Positions 1 to 7,655 of a DNA stretch of 10,000 nt are shown here, piece by piece. Under the pieces are notes generated by a model. That model saw nothing but the letters and a program-made list of their open reading frames with translations. It had not been told where the DNA came from and searched no databases. Numbering within the stretch: the stretch's first letter is position 1; each line of letters opens with the position of its first letter. The translations under genes were made by a program, and so were the position numbers. The stretch is from Actinidia chinensis (lineage: Eukaryota; Streptophyta; Magnoliopsida; Ericales; Actinidiaceae), in assembly GCA_009663005.1 (NCBI GenBank), contig CM018898.1, positions 3,930,633 to 3,940,632 of the forward strand, read 5' to 3'.

Positions 1-170
1 ATTTTAACACCCTGAACGTGTCGTGGAAAAAGGGAACCCAAGACGAATTCAAAGTCTCCCTTAAGTGTAAAATTATAGCCAGAATAATGCGATTATGCGA
101 GGACCTTTAGGAAAATGTTTTTATAAATTAGAGCCTTAAACCATCATCAAGTATACAAAAAAGAAGAAAC
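1..170 (+). promoter_or_regulatory. Upstream region of LRR-RLK copy 1 with TATA box
   Basis: A TATAAAT motif sits at 122-128, about 45 bases before the ATG at 171, which is a plausible core promoter and short 5' leader. The block from about 33 on is repeated upstream of the second receptor-kinase copy (about 6822-6964). Shared stretches include a 'caaagtctc'-like patch and an almost identical leader, 'ccttaaaccatc' followed by 'tcaagtatacaaaa'. This shows that the promoter was duplicated with the gene. In copy 2 the TATA position reads TGTAAAG, so the box is kept only here. Promoter activity is inferred, and the gene body downstream is broken. Confidence 0.5.
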
Positions 171-446
171 ATGGGACCTTTAGAGAAAGTACCCTGCCTT
201 GTTTCCATGGTCCTGTATGTTCTGCTCTTCTCTTCACCCAAACCTCCTGCTGCTTCTGCTTCTGCTTCTGCTTCTGCTGAAGAGGCTAATGCTCTCCTCA
301 AATGGAAAGCTTCCCTTCAAAGCGCCAGCAATTCTCTACTAACTTCGTGGACACTTCCTCCTCGTAATGACTCCGGTTCAAGTGCAAGCGGCCCATGCCA
401 TTGGTATGGAGTTTCTTGCGACAGTGAAGGAAGTGTCATCGGAATG
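171..446 (+). other. Signal peptide and LRRNT cap segment of copy 1
   Basis: The frame opening at the ATG at 171 gives a hydrophobic leader (about residues 8-24, LVSMVLYVLLF core). An Ala-Ser repeat follows (residues 27-36), then the LRRNT_2 cap: EEANALLKWKASLQ at about residues 37-50, a conserved Trp at about residue 60 and the paired-Cys motif CHWYGVSCD at about residues 76-84. The cap shields the first LRR in this family. After GSVIGMK the frame hits a stop at 465-467, where intact relatives continue into the first LRR. A family-like continuation can be found in shifted frames, so a frameshift near 440 is the first lesion. The start is chosen because leader, cap and upstream TATA box all fit it. 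Confidence 0.85.
255..278 (+). repeat. (TCTGCT)4 coding microsatellite (Ser-Ala repeat)
   Basis: Four hexamer units encode alternating Ser-Ala between the signal peptide and the LRRNT cap. The second copy of the gene has only one to two units here (about 7040-7053), so the tract has expanded or shrunk since duplication. Hexamer slippage keeps the frame. Confidence 0.8.
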
Positions 447-2070
447 AAACGTGACAACTCGTCGTAAGCGGGTACTCTCGAAAGCTTTTCATTCTGCTAG
501 TTCCCTAATCTTGCATATATGGATTCTGTATCAATCAACTCTTGGTTCCATCCACCTCAAATTGGTGCCCTATCCAAACTTGTTTACCTTAATTTGTCTC
601 CACCAGAAAAATCAATTTCGGGGGGGAACATCCCACCAGAAATTGGCCTGCGCTAACAAAATATTCGATAACCCTCCACATGCGTTCAAAAAACCAGTTT
701 GAAGGCTCAATTACTCAAGAGATAAGCTGTTAAAGTCTCTTTCAGAGCTTGCTTTTGTACCACCCAATCGTATCAGTGGTCCCATTCCTGCTTCTTTGGT
801 TGTAATTTGAGGCAACTTCTTGACTCTCTATATCTCTACGAAAAATCAACTTTCTGGCTCCTTCCACCAGAGAAATGGAAATTTGCTAATCTCATGTGGC
901 TTTACATGGATCATAAACAATTTTTAACAGGTCCTATTCCTTCAACTTTCGTGAACTTGAATAGGCTAAAATATGTTGAAGCTGTCGTGTGAACCAACTT
1001 TCTGGTTTCCATCCTCAAGAATAGGAAACTTGAAGTCCCTCATCAGTTTAGAACTGACCCAGATCCACTTTATATAATAGATATATTGTAAATGGTACCA
1101 TTCTGCCTCATTAGGTAACATGTCCAAATTAGAAACACTCCTCTTCTTGCGTATCAAACCAAACTTTCTGGTCCCATTCCAACAGAAGTCGGCCAATTTG
1201 AAAAACTGCTCTTGTATTGGTAAGGTCACAAATCAGTATCGGGCCATCTACCGGAGATTTTGCCAAGGTGGGAGGAAAACTTCAAAAAATCACTGTGACA
1301 ACAATTCAGCTCGCCGGGGGCCAATCCCCAAAAGTCTGAGAGACTGTAAAGCTTAGTCAGAGTCCGCCTGCCTTGAAGGAAACCAATTCACTGGGGAAAG
1401 CATATTTGAAGCCTTGATGTCATCCAAATCTAAAAAATTGGATCGAAGTCGCAATAACTTCATGGTGAAACTCAAAAAACGGAGTAGCTGCCCCCGACTG
1501 CAAAACTTTGATGAGGCAGGCGAACAACATACCGGTCGCATACCACCAGAGTTGGGAGAAGATTCGCCTCAACTTCAAAGGGCTTAACCGTTTCCAATCA
1601 TTTGATTGGGGAGGTCCCACATGAATTGGGGAAGTGAATTCTCTGCTCGACTCTATCTGGAGAAACCAACACTCCGGCAGTATAACTAAAGAACTTGGAT
1701 CCCTGACTAAACTGCAGAAGCTGACCTTCCATAAACAGATAAATGGGCCATAGCAGCTGGAAATTGGAGAATTGCATGCAACTGATTAACTGAATTTGAG
1801 CAGCATAATTTTAGCCAAAGCATCCCAGAGCAACTGAGTACTTACCTAAAACTGTCAACCATGGATCTAAGTCAGAATTTCACTTTCAGGGAGGGATTAC
1901 CGCACAGTTCAAAGTTCAAGAGGTTTGGATGGGTTGAGCCTCTCCCACAATAATCTTTATGGTGCATTCCAAGGAATTTGAAGACATGCATTGGTTGCAT
2001 CACATGATATATCCTACAATGAGTTGGAGGGTCCCATTCCCACCAGCAAAGCCCGTTAGTGAATGCTTCC
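447..2070 (+). other. Eroded LRR ectodomain of copy 1
   Basis: Fragments of the 24-residue plant LRR (LxxLxLxxNxLxGxIPxxLGxLxxL) can be read across all three forward frames. Examples: an IPPEIG unit near 630-650, NRISGPIPASL at about 763-798, GPIPSTFVNLNRLK at about 931-970, NQLSGF followed by EIGNLKSL at about 992-1040, NGTI..ASLGN then MSKLETL at about 1090-1140, AGGQSP/GPIPKSL at about 1310-1340, ITGRIPPELGE at about 1525-1562, SGSITKELGSLTKLQKL at about 1674-1725, SQSIPEQLSTYLKLSTMDLSQN at about 1815-1880, and NELEGPIP at about 2019-2042. The order matches an intact MIK2-like ectodomain. Frame changes between almost every repeat show many small indels, and no peptide of useful length remains. 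Confidence 0.8.
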
Positions 2071-2143
2071 ATAGAGGCATGCAAGGGAACAAACATTGTG
2101 TGGAAATGTCACAGGATTGCAGCTTGCAAAAATTTCATTTTGA

Positions 2144-2337
2144 GTGAACAAAAACACTGCACGAGAACAGACTCTTATTCTAATAATCGTGCTCCCCTTG
2201 GCGGAGCACTTTACTTCTAGGTGCACTCGCCGCGGACTTTGTGTCGCATGGGATAGAAGAAAGAAAATTCCAGAAAAAAGGGTCCTACGGGAGGATCTTC
2301 TCCCATATCAATATACAATGATAGAAGCAATGTAAAT
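2144..2337 (+). other. Transmembrane and juxtamembrane segment of copy 1
   Basis: One of the better-preserved stretches. An open frame reads NKNTAREQ, then the hydrophobic start of the membrane helix (LILIIVLPLA, about 2174-2203), then a damaged second half, then the juxtamembrane piece LCVAWDRRKKIPEKR (about 2237-2281) with its basic stop-transfer residues. Just upstream (about 2088-2125) are the remains of the GNKxLCG cysteine-pair region typical before the membrane helix in this family. The helix loses hydrophobicity after LPLA, so even a translated product would probably not span the membrane. Confidence 0.7.
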
Positions 2338-2370
2338 GACATTCCTCAAGCTACAAAATAACTTTGATCC

Positions 2371-2888
2371 GATATGTGCATAGGAAAGGGAGGATATGGA
2401 ACTGTCTACAAGCAAAACTGCTAACATATAGCTGTGAAGAAACATTCATCCTTCAAACCGCGAGGGTGATCGTAAAGGTTTCTTGAACGAGGTCAGAAGC
2501 ATTCAAAAATTAGGAATCGAAATTATAGTAAGCTTTTCGGGTTTTGTATCGCGTGCCCAACAACTATAGTTGGTTTACGAGTACTCGAAAGGGGTAGCTT
2601 GGCTACCAATTTTGAGCAGAGATGAAAGAAGCTCAAAATTAGATTGGCCAAAGAGAGTTACTATTGTCACGGGTGTGCGCATGCTTTATCAGATATGCAC
2701 CATGATTGTACACCCTCAATTGTTCACCGGGACCATAACAAGCAGAAATGTTTTGATGACAAGAGTATGAGGCTCGTGTATCAGAACTTTGGCAGCAAGT
2801 GAAGCTTCCTGAAGCGGATTCTCTAATGGGTGCACCTTGTAGGCACATACGGATAGTTTGCGCAGGAACCGTAGTTTTATGTGCTCCT
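2371..2888 (+). other. Kinase N-lobe to activation segment of copy 1 (exon 1 end)
   Basis: Visible kinase landmarks: the glycine-rich loop IGKGGYGTVYK (2380-2412), the ATP-anchoring Lys in IAVKK (Lys codon 2437-2439), remains of the N-lobe helix (REGDRKGFLNEV, about 2461-2492), the hinge region VYEY (about 2571-2582), and the catalytic-loop motif IVHRD (HRD codons 2725-2733). The DFG triad is broken: an extra A near 2785 shifts the frame, so the actual frame reads NFG at 2785-2793 and stops soon after. A TAA (2422-2424) also interrupts the stretch between the P-loop and the Lys. An active kinase is not possible. Relatives would autophosphorylate on Ser/Thr inside the cell. Confidence 0.85.
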
Positions 2889-2959
2889 AAATGAAATAGA
2901 ATTTATTAATTCACAAATAGATGAACAATTTCTCTGTCTCTGTCTCTTTCCTTTTTCAG
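2889..2959 (+). other. Degenerate intron of copy 1
   Basis: The kinase domain of this family is split by one intron after the GYVAPE region. The acceptor side is intact: a CT-rich tract (2932-2954) ending in CAG at 2957-2959. The donor is lost: the sequence at the exon end reads CCTAAATG where copy 2 keeps CCAGGTAACC. The intron body still aligns with copy 2 through 'acaaatagatgaaca'. Loss of the donor is one of the disabling lesions. Confidence 0.7.
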
Positions 2960-3258
2960 AGTTCGATTATAAAATGAAGGTGACTGAAAAGGTGAGTATA
3001 TAGATTGGAGTGTTCGAACTGGAAGGGGATCAAAGGAAAGCAGCCAGGACGAATTTTGTTCCTTCACGTCAACCCCAGCCGTGGAAATATGCAACTGAAA
3101 GATGACTGACCAACGCCTTTTACATCCCCTATCCTCGAGAGGAGGAAGGTAATAATGTGGATCATAAAGATGGCGATTGCATGCTTGCCATGCCCAATCC
3201 ACAATCTAGGCCAACATGCAGGTTCGTTTCTCAACTGGTATCGCCAGAGAACAGATGA
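2960..3258 (+). other. Kinase C-lobe exon 2 of copy 1
   Basis: Reads MKVTEK, then shifted remains of CDVYSFGV..LEVIKG, SLSTPAVE-like remains, VIMWIIKMAIACL and finally NPQSRPT, spread over several frames. These are subdomains IX to XI of the kinase C-lobe, with the invariant Arg near the end (SRPT) preserved. The end is placed at the TGA at 3256-3258, after the VSQLVSPEN tail. At least one stop (about 3001-3003) and several indels lie inside. The same exon in copy 2 is less damaged. Confidence 0.75.
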
Positions 3259-4710
3259 TTTACCGAAAATGTAAAGCTATTTTGTGAAATACATGATGTA
3301 TTAGGATATCAAATAGATTAAATAATCTGGCATATTTAGTGTTATGTATTTTATTGTCCACTTTAGGGTACTAACATACAGGATTCATATAAGGTGACAA
3401 GGTTGTTGGCTTGTACTTCTAATACTGGTCTTCAGAAAAAGATTTATTAGCATTATGCAAGTTTCACAATATATAGGAAAAATTACACAGGGTCTTTGTA
3501 AAATAATCAGTTATTGATCTAGTAGTCTCGATTGCACCCTCTTTTGATTCTTAGTACCCAAACCTGCTCAGAAAACAATGTAAAATAAAACAAGGCTTTG
3601 CTTTTCTCTCAAAACATCCCCACTGATCCCCAAAACCGCCCCAATTCACTCAATCAAAGACATAGCGATTGAGGGTTCACTTACTAGGTTGATACCTAGG
3701 TTTGCTCTTATCGTTGCAAGATAGAACTTCTCTGTCCCCTTTCCCCTCGGAATGATTGGCTATAAAAAAAAAGAGAAAAACCTCAAACCCCCGGCCTAGC
3801 CTAATCCCAACCCACCAACGCGGGGCCACTGACCCCGCCACCACCCTTAGTCCCTCTCTATCGTTGACACTACTCTACCATCCTCCCTAACAACCCCACC
3901 CTTTTCCAACCATGTGGTCCGCTCTTCATATCTGGCCCACTGTCAACCCTCCCTACCCATCTCTGCACCTCGCCCATTCCGGCCCTTACAGTGGACTCGG
4001 TCCACCATAAAACTTTCCTCACTATCTAAGAAGAAGAACGGGATTACCCAACCCACCAGGAAAACAATGGAAACAGGATATTGTTTTTCTAAAAATTGGG
4101 ACATGGACACGTAGGGGATACATTAAATAAATTTATGAAATATTTATAATCAATAAATAAGTAACATATGTTCATAGAAAAAAATGGCATAATAGATCAG
4201 ATTTGGTCCAAGTACAACTCGCCTTATAAAGTTCATTAGAATAATAAATGTAATGAGTTTTTTACAACAAAAAATGGGCATTGTAGATCAATATTTGACA
4301 CTTTAAACAACCAAATGTGAAATCAAACGAATTGCAAACTAATTATTTTTCTGTCCCAAAGTAAAAACTCTTTTTGGCACACTTGGCTTCCCAAGTTTCC
4401 TTGAGGAAAATGCCTGTACTAAAAACGTTCACATTCTTTTTTTTTTTTAATTATATAGTGCCTGAGATATCTTTTCTCTAGCAACGTTAGAAACAAGTTG
4501 AGGATCCCCAACCACAAATCCATGCTTATCATCAAGACCTCACGGTGGGGGTGGCAAAAAATTGGTATATGTAATGGCAATTACGAAAGAACAAATAAAT
4601 ATGGTATCCCTCTCCCCAACTGCCATTTCCTCTTTCTTTATCTATCCATCACCCTCTATCTTCTCTCTTTATATATACATTTGGAAGTGATTATGTATTA
4701 AGGATAGATA
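3259..4710. other. Non-coding 3' flank of copy 1, with C-rich island
   Basis: No gene is supported here. The first about 100 bases (to roughly 3340) still resemble the 3' flank of copy 2 (for example 'gcaaagctattttgt' there and 'gtaaagctattttgt' here). From about 3541 to 4080 the base composition changes sharply to C-rich on the + strand, unlike the AT-rich surroundings. This part includes a perfect GC hairpin (3820-3838). After about 4085 the sequence is AT-rich again, with A and T runs (for example the T run at 4438-4448). The C-rich island may be an inserted gene fragment or element body, but I could not match it to a known protein or find clear terminal repeats. Confidence 0.5.
3820..3838. 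repeat. GC-rich inverted repeat (hairpin)
   Basis: GCGGGG at 3820-3825 pairs with CCCCGC at 3833-3838 around a 7-base loop, inside the C-rich island. There is no T run after it and no nearby gene end. It may be structural remains of an inserted element, or chance in GC-rich sequence. Confidence 0.5.
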
Positions 4711-4787
4711 CACCACACACACCACACACAACACCACACACACCACACACAAACACAATATATATATATATATGTATATATATATAT
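4711..4787. repeat. Compound microsatellite: (CA/CCACA)n then (TA)n
   Basis: Positions 4711-4757 are a CA-rich tract built from CACCACACA-like units. Positions 4758-4787 are an almost pure TA run with one G interruption (4774). Such compound arrays are common in plant intergenic DNA and are often length-variable. No coding role is seen. Confidence 0.9.
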
Positions 4788-5504
4788 CCTCTTACAAAAC
4801 TGAAAACTGCAAGGCGCTGCTAGGCTAATTGGACAATTTCTATTTTTTAAGGAATTTAACGGATCCCTTACTGAAGATCAAAAGCTAGAACTAGATAACA
4901 TCTGGTTGCAGTAGTAATAACTCATAGTGCGATGCGCATTTGCTTCGTGAATTAGAATCTGTTCTTTTTACTTGAATGAAACTAGATTCGGGAACTGAAC
5001 CGTTAATAGAACTTGATTCTGTGCAAAGTTTTGTTTTCGGTGAAGATAAAAAAACGAGTCATGATCCTTGTTTCCATGTGGGCAGTGAGAGCGGTGTTAT
5101 GATAGAAACTTCTAATTGGCTGCCAAATACAGCCCTTTTATCAAAAGCCAGATGCAAACAAGAGGATTTTCGCTATTAAAATCTCAGATCAAAATACTAT
5201 CTATGGATGGATACAAATCAAACACAATACAAAACGAGAATTGGCCGCCAGTATTTGACAAAATAGGATGCTTCAAGTTTTGTAGAATTCCAAGTCCTTT
5301 GGCCTACTGGACCCGAAACAGATGCACTACACCTCATCTCCCCACTGTCGATTTCACATTCTGAATCTTTGGTCCCTTGTTCTATTGTTCACTTGATTTT
5401 TGTGTACCAGTATTTTTGTCAATTGTGTACGAGAGAATGTAAGCTCACTCACATATTTTAAGCCCAACTCTTTGTCCATAATTACAAAAAAAAAGGATTA
5501 GGTG
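4788..5504. other. Intergenic, no gene recognised
   Basis: There is no recognisable protein, RNA gene or element with clear ends. A 67-codon open frame at 4976-5179 starts one base after a stop and resembles no family I know. Around 5268-5302 the sequence ('acaaaataggatgc', 'tttgtagaattccaagtcc') resembles 8571-8608 in the flank of copy 2, so this part probably belongs to the duplicated block. The roughly 200 bases at 5303-5504 have no counterpart in the copy 2 flank. Confidence 0.4.
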
Positions 5505-5627
5505 TGTGATTCATGCCAGTGACCAAATCGAATGCTAACACAAGTGTTGATGTCCAAATGTAATGCTACATAACTATTCTATTGAACATTCTGCATAATG
5601 GTAGGTGTCACAGGGGCAATTTTTCAC
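5505..5627 (+). repeat. Duplicated 3' flank block (partner near 8623-8740)
   Basis: The stretch with 'ttcatgccagtg' (5510-5521), then 'aatgctaacacaagtgtt' and 'gtcc', is closely matched at 8628-8675. Similarity then fades through 'cataa.t.tt' to about 8735. This places the 3' boundary of the tandem duplication close to 5627 in copy 1, and shows that the duplicated unit included several kb of 3' flank. Within copy 1 a 'ccaaatg.aatgct' unit appears twice (about 5523 and 5553). Confidence 0.6.
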
Positions 5628-6435
5628 TACTAAAAACTCATGTGCGATGGCACTAAGTGTTGCGCTTAGTCTCAACCAAACTTTGCACACATATAATGAG
5701 AAGTAAGAATTCGAAGGAAGGCACACAAATGATTTACATGAAATCAATCCCAACCTTTTGTTACACCAGAAATAATATAATACACTTAGGATTTTGTACA
5801 GAACACACTTTGCACAATCCTGGCACACTAAGTCTACTTATAGAAACATTACATGCAACTAGAACCCCCCCTAACTGCTACGATATTTGGACCAATAACT
5901 GTTAATAACTACTTCAGACAACCTATTGTATAGAGACAACTTTGAATAGAATCATACAAGTGTAATTGCCAACACCCACAACTGCTTGTAACTGCCTTGT
6001 ACACACACACCCAGCAACATGCTGATGCCAGTCCATGCCCAGTGCATAGGGCTTGTTGCCTGCATTGTGCGGAATGTCGTGCTCCCATCTTTGTTCAAAG
6101 CCCACACAATCACGCATTTGGGCACAATTCCGCTTGTGCCTTGCATCTTCTCAGCAACATCACTATCTTGAACATTTGCTACCTTGTCAAGGCATACCTC
6201 CCTTATGGCTTTGCCATCAAGGGTAGCGCAGGTGCAAGGTGCTACCACGCACGAACCCCGTGCCTGTGTCGAAGGACTAGTATGCTAACAGTAGGGAATG
6301 TGGAACATGATCCCTTGTTGGTAGGGAAAATTGGACCTAGTCAATAAGGACTATCTCATATGACAATGTCTTACCAGCTAGGCAATTTAAACATCACTAA
6401 CTACAAAAATTTGAAAAATTTACATGGGTGGATGT

Positions 6436-6436
<1 letters not shown>
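5628..6436 (-). mobile_element. Possible antisense LTR-element remnant between the two gene copies
   Basis: No counterpart exists in either receptor-kinase flank, so this is inserted or original spacer DNA. On the minus strand there is a TATAAGTAG promoter-like box (complement of 5834-5842), followed by about 150 bases of T-rich, non-coding, R/U5-like sequence. Before it come two overlapping coding-like stretches (within 5923-6248), with phrases such as LDGKAIREVCLDKVA and TFRTMQATSP. The layout resembles the edge of an LTR retrotransposon, but I found no pair of LTRs, primer site or protease/RT motif. A possible LTR start, TGTTAGC, lies on the minus strand at 6284-6290. The + strand text at 5628 (CACTACTAAAAAC) also looks like a CACTA-type terminus, without a visible partner end. 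Class and boundaries are uncertain. Confidence 0.3.

Positions 6437-6493
<57 letters not shown>
6437..6493. repeat. 57-base T homopolymer (poly-A on the minus strand)
   Basis: An unbroken run of 57 T. On the minus strand it would be a poly-A tail at the 3' end of a sequence lying at 6494 and above, the usual mark of a LINE/SINE or retrogene insertion. A weak candidate target-site repeat is TTTACATGGG (6419-6428) against TTTACATTGG (6662-6671). A simple slippage-expanded T tract or an assembly error is also possible, since homopolymers of this length are hard to sequence. Confidence 0.75.
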
Positions 6494-6821
6494 CCGGCGA
6501 GGCAGTGATCGTATCCTAACACCACCAAGAAGATGGACCAGCGGCTGATACTGAGTTAGAAAGGCAAGGGAAGCCTGTTAGGCCGAGTTCAGTAGAATTA
6601 TGTTTCAAGTGCCTCCACTGGCTTGTTAACGTCTCTGACTGCTTGGTGTGTGTGTGCTAGGTTTACATTGGATTGTTTTCGTGGGGGGTGGGTTTTATTA
6701 GTCCACACGGTCGCTTTCAGGTAACTAGATTCTGTCAAGAACTTCACAAAGCAAGAGCATGATAGAAGGGACATAGTCAAGTCTTTGTGCTTGTTGATTC
6801 ATAGCTTTTCCTCCCTAAGTG
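6494..6821. other. Unassigned sequence after the poly-T run
   Basis: If the T run is a reversed poly-A tail, positions 6494-6661 would be the body of the inserted sequence on the minus strand. I could not find a clear Pol III A/B box (SINE) or reverse transcriptase motif (LINE). On the + strand a frame at about 6497-6659 is open apart from one stop, with EDGPAADTELERQGKPVRPS in it, but no family was recognised. A GT run (6645-6656) and a G run (6681-6686) lie here. From about 6822 the sequence becomes the duplicated upstream region of the second receptor-kinase copy. Confidence 0.35.
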
Positions 6822-6964
6822 AAAGGACCCAACATGACTTCAAGTCTCTCTAAAATGTTAATAAAAAACTCCTAGCCACACAACAATACAAAGGCCTTGT
6901 GTAGCATAATGTGTCTGTAAAGTAGAACCTTAAACCATCGTCAAGTATACAAAAAGAAAAAAAT
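6822..6964 (+). promoter_or_regulatory. Duplicated, eroded promoter/leader of LRR-RLK copy 2
   Basis: Matches about 33-170 of the window: 'ggacccaa' plus 'caagtctc' near the left end, and 'agaaccttaaaccatc' with 'tcaagtatacaaaa' near the right. The TATA box of copy 1 (TATAAAT) corresponds to TGTAAAG at about 6917-6923, so core promoter function is probably lost. Confidence 0.55.
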
Positions 6965-7579
6965 ATAGGAACTTTAGAGAAACTACTCTGCCTTGTTTCC
7001 ATATTTCTGTTTGCACTACTCTTTTATTCACCCAAATTTGCTTCTGCTTCTGGTGAAGAGGCTAATGCTCTCCTCAAGTGGAAAGCTTCCCTTCAAAGTG
7101 CCAAAAATTCTCTGTTAACTTTGTGGGCACTTTCTTTTCATAATGACTCCAGTTCAAGTGCAAGCATCCCATGCATTGGTTCGGAGTTTCCTACAATACT
7201 GAAGGAAGCATCATAAGATTGAACCTCATAGTGAAGCTTCGGGTTTTGGTTTTGTTCACATGCCCAAACATCTTTTTGGTCTATGAGTACCTCAAAAAAG
7301 GGTAGCTTGGCATACAATTTTGAGCAGAGATGAAAGAAGCTAAACCATTGGATGGCCTAGAGGGTGAAAAATTATTAAGGGTGTTGTGCAGCTTTGTAAT
7401 ACATGACACCCATATTGCACAACCCCGCCAAATTGTTTACCGCACCTATCGAGCAGCAGTATTTTGATTGACGAGACGTACGAGGCTCATGTTTCAGACT
7501 TTAGCACGATAAAGCTTCTGAACCTGGATTCCTCTAATTGTAGTGCATTTGAAGGCACATATAGAATATGTTGCACCAG

Positions 7580-7655
7580 GTAACCTCAATTAATATAGAA
7601 TCTAATAAAGAACAAATAGATGAACATCTCTATATCTCTCTATCTGTTTTTGCAG
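7580..7655 (+). other. Kinase-domain intron of copy 2, splice sites intact
   Basis: A 76-base intron with a GT donor (7580-7581, context CCAG/GTAACC) and AG acceptor (7654-7655), preceded by a CT/T-rich tract. It sits after the (Y)xxxAP codons, the conserved intron position for this receptor-kinase family, and aligns with the damaged intron at 2889-2959. Confidence 0.75.

Larger units (their letters stand above)
171..3258 (+). pseudogene. LRR receptor-like kinase pseudogene, MIK2-like (copy 1)
   Basis: This is the remains of a membrane receptor kinase with an extracellular LRR domain. It is closest in layout to the MDIS1-interacting receptor kinase 2-like (LRR subfamily XI/XII) proteins that plants carry in large tandem clusters. 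Relatives sit in the plasma membrane and sense peptides, wall damage or pathogens. Parts in order: signal peptide and LRRNT cap (171-446), about twenty eroded LRRs (about 447-2060), paired-cysteine region and membrane segment (about 2070-2230), juxtamembrane (to about 2340), kinase N-lobe to activation segment (2380-2888), one intron, and the C-lobe exon (2960-3258). The reading frame is broken many times. The first stop is at 465-467, just after the cap, and the best pieces are spread over all three frames. The total span of about 3.1 kb is close to that of an intact family member, so damage is by small indels and substitutions, not large loss. A 98-residue secreted cap peptide could in principle still be translated from 171, but nothing shows selection for it. 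Confidence 0.88.

Noticed and set aside
2906..3202. 98-codon open frame on the minus strand
   Set aside because: Lies opposite exon 2 of receptor-kinase copy 1, which has clear kinase motifs on the + strand.
3914..4114. 66-codon open frame in the C-rich island
   Set aside because: Pro/Ser-rich because of base composition only; no domain, and the start is arbitrary.
4388..4401. Short inverted repeat cttgg/ccaag-like near an A/T run as a possible terminator or MITE end
   Set aside because: The arms are only about five bases and no second terminus or target-site repeat was seen.
4976..5179. 67-codon open frame, looked faintly protein-like
   Set aside because: No family recognised, directly preceded by a stop, no promoter or splice context, and the overlapping frame is also open by chance.
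5997..6347. 116-codon open frame on the + strand
   Set aside because: Rich in Cys/His from simple low-complexity sequence, no recognisable domain, and overlapped by minus-strand frames that look more protein-like. Kept only as part of the unassigned inter-copy segment.
6360..6548. Open frame with a poly-Phe run
   Set aside because: The Phe run is just the 57-base T homopolymer; nothing recognisable on either side in that frame.
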